Counted from the first letter of the stretch, positions 1-7,366 are shown. The stretch is 10,682 bases of DNA from an uncultured Prevotella sp. (GCA_945614335.1 CALZAP010000023.1:1-10682); one strand, 5' to 3'. Numbers and translations: made by a program. Notes: generated by a model from the letters alone, not told the origin.

Positions 1-57
1 GTGGGCATGAAGATGCTTGAACTTCTCACCACCATGACCGAGGAGTCGGTGTTCTGA
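1..57 (+). CDS. C-terminal tail of an unidentified upstream gene (5' truncated by window)
   Basis: From base 1 one frame stays open for 18 codons and ends in TGA at 55-57. The encoded tail ends in LLTTMTEESVF. Its codons have mostly G or C in the third position, as in the other genes here, which favours a real coding end. If real, it converges on the lipoprotein gene with 16 bases between the stops. The piece is too short to identify, and an open frame this long occurs often by chance. No function is proposed. Confidence 0.45.
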   Translation: MGMKMLELLTTMTEESVF

Positions 58-73
58 CCTCTTCCCGCTTGCC

Positions 74-2497
74 TTACATGTGGCGCGCCTGCTTTTCCCA
101 CCAGTTCACGAAGTGATTCCTGTCCTGAACCCAGTAGTTGAACCCTTCGAAGGTCTTGTCGATGCGTTGCCATTCGTCGGGCCAGTCCCATGTGCCGTTG
201 TCGGGCGAGCCGTGAACCACGATGCTTAGCGGAGCCTTTCCTTTCTCGTTCTGTGCCGAGATGGTTTTCGACACGTATCCGTTTTCCAGGGTAATGGATA
301 TCGGCAGGTTGGCGGGGTCGGTATATCCTGCCCATGAACCAAGTGTCACGAATGGCTTCTCGTTGCGTGAAAGGGTGTTCACCATGGTGCTTGTGCCCAC
401 TCCGAAAGCCTCGTGCACCTCGTGGCATATCTCCTGCTCGCCAAGGTTGATGCTTGTGGAGTATGTGCCTCCGGCAGCGCAAAGCTCTATTGTGATATAT
501 CCGTATTTTACGGCCGAAGCCCTTATGACGATGTCGTTGAAGTCGAAGTCGCCTATACCGCCGAGGTCCTCAAAGGCATAGTAGTACCACATTTCCTGAT
601 CCTCGTCAGAAGGATGTTCAAATCCGTTGTCGTCGTAGAGAGGGTAGCCTGGATTGCAGGTAGTGGTTTCTATCTTTGTCACCTTGTTATGGTCGGTGTC
701 CACCATCTTCGCGCCGTACATCAGGCTGTAGTAGTTCTGTTCTTGGTCGTTCACGAAGTGGTCGTTGGTGGCGACAATCATGTTTCCGGAATAGCAGGCG
801 GCATTGTATTGCTTGTCCACCTTCGACACAATCCTATTAGCCTGCAGCACTGCAGCCACACCCCATCCGTTGCCATTTCCCTTGGCCTTGAATCCGTAGG
901 TGGGGTTGCAGTTGTGCATGGTGAGAGTGCCTGTAACCTTGAAGAGACTCTTTTTTCCGAGTTCGATGGCTCCGTTGCCGCTATAAGCGTCTTTGGTTAT
1001 GACGCTTGCACCGCCTTCAATGCGCAGTCCGCCGTTTTGTGTCGATGTGTCGTGGGTGAGCAGGGTGTCAACCACTAACTTGCATCGGTTTACCACTGTC
1101 TTGCCTCCGTTGGTGAGCGACCAGCTGCCGGTATGATATGTGGCGTTGTTTATCCATTCGGTGTGGTTTTTGTCAAGCTTTGTCGTGCCTTTCACTTTCA
1201 TAACTCCTCCTAGGTTGCAGAGGTAAGAACATTCGCTCACGCTTCCTGCGTTGGCAGTGGCCTCGTTGGTGAATCGTCCGTTGTTGCCAGAGATGCAGAG
1301 GTCGCCGGTCACGTCAATCTGTGTCCTGCTTACCACGTTGCCGTTGACGGTGAGTTTTTTCTCAAATGTTGTAGGGCCTTCGAGTATGAGGTTTGCCTTG
1401 TCGCTCCAAACGTTTCCGTTGCCCTTCACGGTGAGTGTGCCCGACGAGAACCAGTTGCTTGCCACTACGGCATCGCCGGAAATGATGGTGGTGCCGCGGT
1501 TGATGAACTGCACGTTGTCGTTGCTTGCGGTTTCGAGTTTGCCTTGTACGTTCATTGTCCCGCGGTTGAAGATTACGGCTTTCTTGTTGTTGTTAAAGCT
1601 CAGGTAAGCGTTGTTTGTAAAGTTAACCGTTCCCCGGTTGTATATCGACCAGCTTGTGGACATGTCGCCGCTGACGTTTAGCGTTGCCCCTTCAGCCACG
1701 AAGATTTGGTTGTTGCCGCTTGCTGTAAGAGGCATGGTAACGTTGGCTCCGGGAAGGAGATAGACGTAGTGTGTGTCGTTGTTCCATCCCATGTATAAGG
1801 ACGTGATGTTGTATGTGCCGCTCGGGAAGTAGATGTCGCAGTTTCCGCTCCATGCGTTAATGGCAGTTGTGGTGGTTGCCACATAGTAGTTTCCGCCCTT
1901 GTTTTTCTCATAGTCTTTTATTTCCTCGCAGTTTGCGGGCAGCGCCGACTTGTATCCGTCTATTTCGTCGGCAAAGTTGATGGAGGTGTTCGTAAACTTC
2001 AATTCCGGCATGACGAAGTTGCCGAACACGCTTTCCTTGTATCCTTTCGCCATGTTTGCCGTGTCGTCGTCCTTGAAATTCAGAGTAACGTTTTCGTCGG
2101 CGTTGAAGCTAAACTGGGTAAAGAATCCGTCTTCGTCTGTCAGTGCTGCATAGAGCGTGTTGCTGTCTTGCGGGCGTGCGATGGTGAAGGTGTGTGTGAT
2201 TCCTGCCGTGACTTTCTCGGTAAGCAGAGCCGCAGCCTTCTTGCCGAATCCGCTTTTGGCGAACACCTTGAATGTTCCTGCCTTTTCAGAGTTTACGTTG
2301 ATGGTGGTAGACGTGCTTGTGTTCCACGTTTGTTCGGGGTCGATGTTTTCGCTGATGCTGTCACCGAAGCATTTCACGTATTCCGTTGCCTTCTGGTTGA
2401 AGTCAATGAATTCCACGTTGTTGGAACATCCGGTGAATGATAATATTGCTGATGCCGTGAAAATAAGACTGGCATTCGTAATTATAGATTTTCTCAT
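74..2497 (-). CDS. Large surface-type lipoprotein with DUF4842/LruC-like C-terminal domain
   Basis: This 807-residue protein starts with a lipoprotein signal: basic MRK, a hydrophobic stretch, then SFTGC with the lipidated cysteine at residue 24. It should be anchored in an envelope membrane; the residues after the cysteine (SNNVEFID) lack a clear Bacteroidetes surface-export signal, so its side is uncertain. Residues of about 45-130 resemble a beta-sandwich. Residues of about 200-560 are rich in short G-T/V-hydrophobic strands and Asn ladders (for example GTVNFTN, GTMNVQG, GTTIISG), which suggests a right-handed beta-helix. The C-terminus carries AFEDLGGIGDFDFNDIV (641-657), a hallmark of the DUF4842/LruC family; D650, D652, N654 and D655 could form a calcium-binding loop (inference). 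Family function is unknown; a role in adhesion or glycan binding is only a guess. A TATCTTTG box lies about 25 bases upstream of the start. The gene is monocistronic in this window. Confidence 0.88.
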   Translation of the reverse strand: MRKSIITNASLIFTASAILSFTGCSNNVEFIDFNQKATEYVKCFGDSISENIDPEQTWNTSTSTTINVNSEKAGTFKVFAKSGFGKKAAALLTEKVTAGITHTFTIARPQDSNTLYAALTDEDGFFTQFSFNADENVTLNFKDDDTANMAKGYKESVFGNFVMPELKFTNTSINFADEIDGYKSALPANCEEIKDYEKNKGGNYYVATTTTAINAWSGNCDIYFPSGTYNITSLYMGWNNDTHYVYLLPGANVTMPLTASGNNQIFVAEGATLNVSGDMSTSWSIYNRGTVNFTNNAYLSFNNNKKAVIFNRGTMNVQGKLETASNDNVQFINRGTTIISGDAVVASNWFSSGTLTVKGNGNVWSDKANLILEGPTTFEKKLTVNGNVVSRTQIDVTGDLCISGNNGRFTNEATANAGSVSECSYLCNLGGVMKVKGTTKLDKNHTEWINNATYHTGSWSLTNGGKTVVNRCKLVVDTLLTHDTSTQNGGLRIEGGASVITKDAYSGNGAIELGKKSLFKVTGTLTMHNCNPTYGFKAKGNGNGWGVAAVLQANRIVSKVDKQYNAACYSGNMIVATNDHFVNDQEQNYYSLMYGAKMVDTDHNKVTKIETTTCNPGYPLYDDNGFEHPSDEDQEMWYYYAFEDLGGIGDFDFNDIVIRASAVKYGYITIELCAAGGTYSTSINLGEQEICHEVHEAFGVGTSTMVNTLSRNEKPFVTLGSWAGYTDPANLPISITLENGYVSKTISAQNEKGKAPLSIVVHGSPDNGTWDWPDEWQRIDKTFEGFNYWVQDRNHFVNWWEKQARHM

Positions 2498-2522
2498 AAT
2501 GATTGGATTATAATTTATTCTG

Positions 2523-2530
2523 CAAAGATA
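2523..2530 (-). promoter_or_regulatory. Bacteroidetes -7 box (TATCTTTG) for the lipoprotein gene
   Basis: On the minus strand the bases read TATCTTTG, a perfect match to the Bacteroidetes -7 consensus TAnnTTTG. It lies about 25 bases before the lipoprotein start, giving a leader of roughly 18 bases. No good TTTG -33 box lies 19-20 bases further upstream, so strength is uncertain. The surrounding 188-base gap (2498-2685) is AT-rich. I see no convincing terminator for the kinase gene and no other feature in it. Confidence 0.6.
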
Positions 2531-2685
2531 AACTAAAAATTAATAAGGTGTATATGTTTGATGTGATTTTAACTATATTTTAATATTTTAAATGGTGATA
2601 ATTCATTGATTGTTTGGTGTTTTGGAATAGTTACACATTTTTCTTCATATATGCAAGCTTTTTCCCGACTTTTGTTACACAAAGG

Positions 2686-4722
2686 TTAGCCAACAGAGCT
2701 CACGGCTTTGAGTTCAAACCAGAAGGTGGAGCCTTTGCCTTGCTCGCTGTCCACACCGATTTCGCCACCGAGGTGGTGGGCGATGGCACGGCTTATCTCA
2801 AGGCCGATGCCTGCTCCCTGTGAGAAGGAGTTGACCTTGGTGAAGCGGTCGAATATGCGGGAGTGCATTTCGGGAGGAATGCCGATGCCGGTGTCCTCCA
2901 CATAGAAACGTATGGTGTCGTCGTTCACTATGGAGTATCCTATTTTCACATGACCTTCGGATGTGAACTTGGCGGCATTGCTTGCGAAGTTCACCAACAC
3001 CTGGGTCAGACGTCCGAGGTCGCTCTTTATCGTAAGTTGAGGCCTTCCGCACTGGGTGATTACCTTCACTCCCTGTTTCACTTTCAGCATTGTAGACATG
3101 GCCACGTCGTTGCATAGCTTGTTCACGTCCACTTTGTCCTGTGTGAACACCATGCTTCCCGACTCCAGTTGCGCGAGGTCGAGCAGGTCGGAGACGAGTT
3201 GTAGCAGCATTTCGTTGTTTTTCTCCACTATGGCAGCCATTTCCTCCTTATCCTTCTTGCTCACGCTGTCTTGGCAAAGAAGTCGTGAGAAACCAATGAT
3301 GGAGTTTAGCGGAGTGCGTATCTCGTGGCTCATCGACGCGAGGAATGCCGTCTTCATCTTGTCGGCCGACTCTGCGCGTTCCTTTGCCTCTATGAGGTTT
3401 TGCTCCATGGCTATCTGTTCGGTCACGTTCTGTGGTACCGCGCTCACGTCCACCACGGTGTGTTCCGGGTCGTACTTTGTCACCACCGAGAACACCTTTT
3501 GGAAGTCCCAGTGTCCGTCTTTCTCGTTCACTCTCACGAGAGCCTGCAGTTTGGGGTTTTCGCCGCGCTTGGCCGCCTCGCGGAAATCGGTGATGTGGTG
3601 TCGGTCGTCGGGATGAAGGCTGCTGGTAAAAAACTCCAGTCCGCGGTACTGGTCGTTTACTGCCATTCCGTTGTTGACATACCATTGTCTTGTGGCATAT
3701 CCCACGTCGGTCATGATGTTTATTCTTGCATATCCTATCTGGGCCACTTCGGCAGTCATGGATATTATCTCGTCGAGGTCGCGCACCTTCTCGTCGCTCG
3801 AAGTTTCTGCCGAGCGGTCGATGTAAGCCCCGAGATAACCGCGGTGGTTTCCGTCGTTGTCGTATATCTTGCTGTATCGTGTGTCGATGCGAATGGTGCG
3901 GCTTCCTGGCGGCACGTTTGACTGTGACTCTGGCGAGAAGCCTTGGTGGAAGAAGAAGAAGGAGTCGTAGTATGGCCGGCGTCTTATTTCCTCTTTCGTC
4001 TGGTCGCACAGCAGTGGTGACGTGAAGATGTTGAAGTTTGACAGCACGCTGAAGTCCTTGAATCCGAACAGTTCAAGTGCCTTGGAGTTGATGCGTGTGG
4101 CGTTTCCATCCATGTCGAAGGAAATGAGGCCGATGGGCACTTTCTCCAGTATGTCTTGGGAGTTGGCGCGTTCTGCCTTCAGCTTTTCCTGCGACTGCTT
4201 GAGATGCCGCCACGTGAGCACGGTGTTGGCGGTAGTGAAAAGCCATTCGAGGTCGTCGGCTTCCCAGTGGTATGTGCGGTCGTTGATGTCGATGCTGAGC
4301 ACTCCTTCTATATCTTGTTTCTCCAGTTTCAGCGGCACCGAGGCGTGTGACTTCACTCCGAGGTTGAGCAGTGCCTGTCGCGATCGGGCGTATTTGTCGT
4401 CGAGCTTCTCCACGTCGTCGATCATCACGTAGCTGTCGTTTTCGATGGCGTTTTTCCAGAGGGAATGCCATTCGAACGCTTCGTCGTTGTTTTTCGGTAT
4501 TGGTGTTATACCGTCGGCCACGGTGTCGATGATGTTGAGTTTGCCTTTTTGTTTGTATATGACAAATACCCTGCTTGCCCCGTACATTTTCAGTACGTCG
4601 CCAAGTAGTTCGTTTACAACGGCGTCCACGTTTTCTGTCTCAAGTATTTTCTTCATAGTTCTTGTCATAGTAGATGCCATTGCTTTCAGGAGTTGGTATG
4701 ATTTGTTCTCCTTATTTCTCAT
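2686..4722 (-). CDS. Soluble sensor histidine kinase, GAF-PAS-PAS-HisKA-HATPase_c
   Basis: The 678-residue protein has no signal peptide or membrane segment, so it should sense a cytoplasmic signal. Domains in order: GAF-like (about 20-170), short coiled segment, PAS (about 190-305), second PAS (about 325-440), a helix, HisKA with SHEIRTPLNS and phospho-acceptor H466, and HATPase_c with N-box NAAKF (N582), G1 DTGIGIP (D610), F-box FDRF (624-627) and G2 GAGIGLE (636-642). All ATP-binding motifs are intact and the E-x-x-T after H466 fits phosphatase activity, so the kinase is probably active. It has no receiver or output domain and no response regulator lies nearby, so it is an orphan in this window. 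It is divergent from the lyase gene across 241 bases and has its own TATATTTG box. The first Met was kept; a Met about 15 codons later is possible. The signal sensed is unknown. Confidence 0.93.
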   Translation of the reverse strand: MRNKENKSYQLLKAMASTMTRTMKKILETENVDAVVNELLGDVLKMYGASRVFVIYKQKGKLNIIDTVADGITPIPKNNDEAFEWHSLWKNAIENDSYVMIDDVEKLDDKYARSRQALLNLGVKSHASVPLKLEKQDIEGVLSIDINDRTYHWEADDLEWLFTTANTVLTWRHLKQSQEKLKAERANSQDILEKVPIGLISFDMDGNATRINSKALELFGFKDFSVLSNFNIFTSPLLCDQTKEEIRRRPYYDSFFFFHQGFSPESQSNVPPGSRTIRIDTRYSKIYDNDGNHRGYLGAYIDRSAETSSDEKVRDLDEIISMTAEVAQIGYARINIMTDVGYATRQWYVNNGMAVNDQYRGLEFFTSSLHPDDRHHITDFREAAKRGENPKLQALVRVNEKDGHWDFQKVFSVVTKYDPEHTVVDVSAVPQNVTEQIAMEQNLIEAKERAESADKMKTAFLASMSHEIRTPLNSIIGFSRLLCQDSVSKKDKEEMAAIVEKNNEMLLQLVSDLLDLAQLESGSMVFTQDKVDVNKLCNDVAMSTMLKVKQGVKVITQCGRPQLTIKSDLGRLTQVLVNFASNAAKFTSEGHVKIGYSIVNDDTIRFYVEDTGIGIPPEMHSRIFDRFTKVNSFSQGAGIGLEISRAIAHHLGGEIGVDSEQGKGSTFWFELKAVSSVG

Positions 4723-4797
4723 ATTGTTCTCTTTAATCTTAAAAATATATTGTTTCAGTTATGGTTGATATATTAGGAATAATGTTCATTTTCGCTG

Positions 4798-4805
4798 CAA
4801 ATATA
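4798..4805 (-). promoter_or_regulatory. Bacteroidetes -7 box (TATATTTG) for the histidine kinase gene
   Basis: The minus strand reads TATATTTG, matching TAnnTTTG, about 75 bases upstream of the kinase start. The expected -33 position (around 4825-4828) reads TTCA, a half match to TTTG. The leader would be roughly 65-70 bases. This region is otherwise AT-rich with no coding potential. Confidence 0.55.
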
Positions 4806-4850
4806 GTAAATTAGTCGGGAATGTTGAAGGTATTTCCAAAGGAATTGTAC

Positions 4851-4873
4851 TTCGTTTATGATTATTTAACGAA
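4851..4873. promoter_or_regulatory. Inverted repeat TTCGTT-N11-AACGAA, possible operator
   Basis: A perfect 6-base inverted repeat with an 11-base AT-rich spacer lies between the two divergent promoters, 32 bases upstream of the lyase -7 box and about 45 bases upstream of the kinase -7 box. Half-site centres are 17 bases apart, reasonable for a dimeric regulator. The lyase promoter lacks a -33 box, so an activator at this place would make sense. This is inference; a 6-base repeat can occur by chance in AT-rich DNA. Confidence 0.3.
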
Positions 4874-4904
4874 TCAATATAGGTATAATATCAGGAAAAA
4901 GCAG

Positions 4905-4912
4905 TATTTTTG
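4905..4912 (+). promoter_or_regulatory. Bacteroidetes -7 box (TATTTTTG) for the heparinase-family gene
   Basis: The plus strand reads TATTTTTG, a match to TAnnTTTG, 51 bases before the chosen ATG at 4964. The position 19-20 bases upstream has no TTTG, so the promoter may be weak or activator-dependent. The box overlaps the TTG at 4910 that would otherwise extend the reading frame by 18 codons. Transcription would start downstream of that TTG, which supports the ATG at 4964 as the true start. Confidence 0.6.
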
Positions 4913-4963
4913 CATCATCATATTTCAATATTTACCACCTTATTATATTTACTATATAGAATT

Positions 4964-6784
4964 ATGCGCAAACTATTCATTATTTTTACACTATTTGCAC
5001 TGTCTGCCCTGGATGTGAAGGCAGACGACATGATGGATGCCGTGAGGAGAAATCTCGGCCTTTTTCCCGGCGTGCGCGACAGTTATGTGCGCTACGGCGA
5101 GCAGTATGCGGGCAAGCCATGGCTTTCGCCCAGTGCGAGTTTGTTTTCGGAGTTCAAGACCAACGGCAACCGCACCCGTTTTGAGGCTGCCACGTTTGCC
5201 AAGCGCCGGCAGCTTGCCGCCCTCGTAATGGCGGAGGTGGCTGAAGGAAAGGGACGCTTCATGGGCGATATCATCGACGGACTTATGAGCACGCTGGAGG
5301 AGACCTGGTGGGGACTGCCTGCCCATTACGGTACGAAGATAATGCGTCCCGAAGACCAGAACGTTGACCTGTTTAATGCCGAGACTGCGGGTCTCGTGGC
5401 GTGGACAAAGAGAGCGCTCGCCAAGCAGCTTGAGGATTTCTCGCCGCTATTGGTGAAGAGAATAGACAGTGAGATGGAGCGTCGCATCCTCGTTCCTGCC
5501 TTGGAACACGACTACTGGTGGAAACGTGCCGGCATGAACTGGAATCCCTGGATTTGCTCCAACTGGGCTGTAAGCGTGAGGGAATGTGAGCACGACTCTG
5601 TGAGAGCCGCAAAGGCCTATGCCCAGATAGAGGCTGCCATGAAATGTTTCGTGGATGCCTATCCCGACGACGGCGGATGTGACGAGGGCCCTACATATTG
5701 GGACCGTGCTGCCGCCTCCCTCTACGACTGTATGTATTTAATAGAGGGTAGAGGGAAGAGGGTAGAGGGTAGAGGGAAGAGGGTAGAGGGTAGCCCCAAA
5801 CTCCTTCGAATGGCTTCCTACTGCTATTCCACATACATTGCCGACGGCTACTGTCTTAATTTCGCCGACTCACATGGCAACCGCCTTGTGCAGCAGCCAA
5901 ATGTGATGTATGTGATTGGTGTGATGACCGGCGACGTGATGATGCAGGAGTTTGCGGCTTATGTGGCACGCGAGAAAGGATTCTGGAAAGACGCTTCCAA
6001 AATGTACGACACAAGCGGAAACTATCCTACTCTCGGTCGCGAACTGGTGTTTCTGAGCATGCTCGACAACTTCAGCAAGGTGGAGCCCCGCGAACCGCAG
6101 ATGGCAGACAATTGGCTGCCGCGACTGCAGATTTTCTCAGCCCGTCGCAACGGTATGTTTGTAGCCATGAAGGGTGGACACAACGACGAGAGCCACAACC
6201 ACAACGACGTGGGCAGTTTTGTGGTTTACGATGGAGGAAAGCCTGTGCTTGTAGATCCCGGGGTAGGGGAGTACACCTCCCAGACTTTCGGCAAGGGCCG
6301 CTACGACATCTGGACCATGCAGTCGGCCTATCACAATCTTCCAAAGATAAACAATAGCGACCAGAAGAACGGCAAACAATATGCCGCACGCAATGTGAAA
6401 TACAAGAAAGGAGAGTTGGAGATGGACATTGCGGGAGCTTATCCCGAGAGTGCCGGGGTGAAGCGGTGGACGCGCAAGGTGTCTATCGACCGTCGTGGCA
6501 CCATTACCATCGACGACAGTTATGAACTCTCACGTGGCAACGCTCCCCAGCAGCTTATGCTTGTTTCTGCCGTAGAGCCAAAAGTGGTCGAAGGCAGCAT
6601 CCTTCTCGGCACCTGCCGCCTCCGCATGAACAATGCCGTAGTTGACGTAAAACTAGAACCCCTCGCCGACAAGTTCGACCCGATGATGCAGTCGATGTGG
6701 CCCGACGGCCTGTGGCGAATAGTGCTTACCGTAAAGGGAAGGAGTGTGGTTAAAGTAGAGAAGGTAAGTCAACTCGTCAACTAA
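4964..6784 (+). CDS. Secreted heparinase II/III-family protein (putative polysaccharide lyase)
   Basis: This 606-residue protein starts with a Sec signal (MRKLF, hydrophobic core, likely cleavage after VKA at 20), so it acts in the periplasm or outside. Residues of about 30-385 look like the alpha/alpha-toroid of uronic-acid polysaccharide lyases, with the signature HDYWWKR (182-188), MNWNPWICSNW (191-201) and EGPTYW (Y245). Residues of about 395-560 match the heparinase II/III beta-sheet domain: GGHNDESHNHNDVGSF with H406, H411 and H413. In the family an Asn or His, a Tyr and a His from such motifs carry out beta-elimination; N192 or N194, Y245 and H411 or H413 are candidates by analogy only. 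The substrate cannot be told, and no SusC/SusD pair lies nearby. The ATG was chosen over an upstream TTG because that codon overlaps the promoter. Residues 261-277 are encoded by a heptamer repeat and replace a loop. The gene converges on the thioesterase gene with a 4-base gap. Confidence 0.9.
   Translation: MRKLFIIFTLFALSALDVKADDMMDAVRRNLGLFPGVRDSYVRYGEQYAGKPWLSPSASLFSEFKTNGNRTRFEAATFAKRRQLAALVMAEVAEGKGRFMGDIIDGLMSTLEETWWGLPAHYGTKIMRPEDQNVDLFNAETAGLVAWTKRALAKQLEDFSPLLVKRIDSEMERRILVPALEHDYWWKRAGMNWNPWICSNWAVSVRECEHDSVRAAKAYAQIEAAMKCFVDAYPDDGGCDEGPTYWDRAAASLYDCMYLIEGRGKRVEGRGKRVEGSPKLLRMASYCYSTYIADGYCLNFADSHGNRLVQQPNVMYVIGVMTGDVMMQEFAAYVAREKGFWKDASKMYDTSGNYPTLGRELVFLSMLDNFSKVEPREPQMADNWLPRLQIFSARRNGMFVAMKGGHNDESHNHNDVGSFVVYDGGKPVLVDPGVGEYTSQTFGKGRYDIWTMQSAYHNLPKINNSDQKNGKQYAARNVKYKKGELEMDIAGAYPESAGVKRWTRKVSIDRRGTITIDDSYELSRGNAPQQLMLVSAVEPKVVEGSILLGTCRLRMNNAVVDVKLEPLADKFDPMMQSMWPDGLWRIVLTVKGRSVVKVEKVSQLVN
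5742..5793 (+). repeat. Seven tandem heptamers (TAGAGGG/AAGAGGG) inside the lyase gene
   Basis: The repeat consists of heptamers in the order TAGAGGG, TAGAGGG, AAGAGGG, repeated, with a final TAGAGGG plus TAG. This makes a 21-base higher-order unit (7 codons) present about 2.5 times, encoding EGRGKRV twice and then EGS. There are seven GGG tracts spaced by 4 bases, which fits the G-quadruplex rule G3-N1-7 on the coding strand. A CCCTCTA at 5718-5724 is complementary to the unit and lies 17 bases upstream. The strongly basic, Gly-rich peptide is unlike the rest of the enzyme and lies between conserved helices. Confidence 0.95.
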
Positions 6785-6788
6785 AAAA

Positions 6789-7157
6789 CTACATTGCCCC
6801 CATAAACCTCTCGCGGTCTACGATGAATCTCAGATGAGAGCCTTCGCCGATGAGTGTTTCACCTTGTCGGGCGGAAACTTTGAAATAAAGTTTTCGTCCT
6901 TCTATTTTCTCAAGCACGGCCGTTGCTTCCACCTTTGAGCCTATTGGCGACGGCTTCAGGTGCGACGACTCTATGTGTCCGCCCACTGTTGTGCGTCCGT
7001 CGGGCATACTGTCTTTCACTGCCAACATGGCGGCGTTTTCCATAAGTGCCATCATGGCCGGGGTGGCCAGTACGGGCAGGTCGCCCGAGCCGATGGCAAT
7101 GGCTGTGTTGGTTTCGTCAACTGTCAAATAACTGGTGTGTGAATTACCGATTTCCAT
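6789..7157 (-). CDS. Hotdog-fold thioesterase, FlK (fluoroacetyl-CoA thioesterase)-like family
   Basis: The 122-residue protein is a single hotdog domain of normal length for small acyl-CoA thioesterases, and is cytoplasmic (no signal peptide). The segment LATPAMMALMENAAM followed by TTVGGHIESSHLKPSPIG matches the FlK-like family. T32, E40 and H66 have the same spacing (8 and 26 residues) as the known FlK triad T42, E50 and H76, so the enzyme is probably active. It should hydrolyse a small acyl-CoA; bacteria outside fluoroacetate producers also carry this family, so fluoroacetyl-CoA is not implied and the substrate is unknown. The start ATG follows AGGATAAAAAAT. The gene is convergent with the lyase gene and divergent from the 850-residue envelope protein. 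If transcribed from the TACCTTTG box at 7359-7366, its mRNA would have a leader of about 195 bases containing the whole intergenic repeat. Confidence 0.88.
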   Translation of the reverse strand: MEIGNSHTSYLTVDETNTAIAIGSGDLPVLATPAMMALMENAAMLAVKDSMPDGRTTVGGHIESSHLKPSPIGSKVEATAVLEKIEGRKLYFKVSARQGETLIGEGSHLRFIVDRERFMGAM

Positions 7158-7195
7158 ATTTTTTATCCTGTTTTAATTAAATGTTAAAGAAGTGT

Positions 7196-7342
7196 GGGGA
7201 GTTATGATGGGGAGTTATAATGGGGAGTTATGATGGGAAGTTATAATGGGCCAATAGTTTTGAGCATTGTATATCAGCGCTATAACATTTGGCTTAACTC
7301 CTTGTCTCCTTATCTCTCCTTAACTCCTTATCTCCTTTTCTC
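7196..7342. repeat. Intergenic purine-arm / spacer / pyrimidine-arm repeat element
   Basis: The left part has four 13-base units (7196-7208, 7209-7221, 7222-7234, 7235-7247) of the form GGGGAGTTATRAT, the last one starting GGGA, followed by GGG. The right part (7294-7342) has units of 8-10 bases of the form TTAWCTCC, with TTAACTCC at 7294-7301 and 7320-7327. GGAGTTA on the left is the exact reverse complement of TAACTCC on the right. The spacer ends are also complementary (GCCAA at 7250-7254, TTGGC at 7289-7293), so a long imperfect hairpin can form. The spacer is about 43 bases and contains the palindrome AGCGCT. No coding potential is visible. Confidence 0.9.
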
Positions 7343-7358
7343 TTATAAAATCTTGGTG

Positions 7359-7366
7359 CAAAGGTA
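7359..7366 (-). promoter_or_regulatory. Bacteroidetes -7 box (TACCTTTG) for the thioesterase gene
   Basis: The minus strand reads TACCTTTG, a perfect TAnnTTTG match. The matching -33 position (around 7386-7390) is poor and coincides with the -33 box of the opposite promoter. Transcription would start near 7352 and run through the repeat element before reaching the thioesterase ATG at 7157. Confidence 0.55.

Noticed and set aside
413..1078. 221-codon plus-strand frame opposite the lipoprotein gene
   Set aside because: It lies wholly inside the well-supported lipoprotein gene, has no signature motif, and its composition is that of an antisense shadow.
2630..2690. Rho-independent terminator after the kinase gene
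   Set aside because: Only a 5-base stem (TTTGT/ACAAA) is seen, with no clear following U-run on the minus strand.
3946..3964. GAA-type trinucleotide purine run
   Set aside because: Four triplets encode FFFF in the kinase; it is short, keeps the frame and lacks a complementary arm, so it is not grouped with the other repeats.
3248..4009. 253-codon minus-strand frame inside the kinase gene
   Set aside because: It overlaps the PAS and HisKA coding region in another frame and is Arg-, Pro- and His-rich, as expected for a shifted frame of GC-rich codons.
4910..4963. TTG start giving an 18-codon extension of the lyase
   Set aside because: The TTG overlaps the -7 promoter box, and the extension would precede a good signal peptide that starts at 4964.
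4964..6784. Polysaccharide utilisation locus
   Set aside because: The lyase is the only glycan enzyme in view; there is no SusC/SusD pair, sulfatase or hybrid two-component regulator within the window.
7196..7342. CRISPR-like array
   Set aside because: Units are only 8-13 bases and directly adjacent with no unique spacers, and no cas genes are present.
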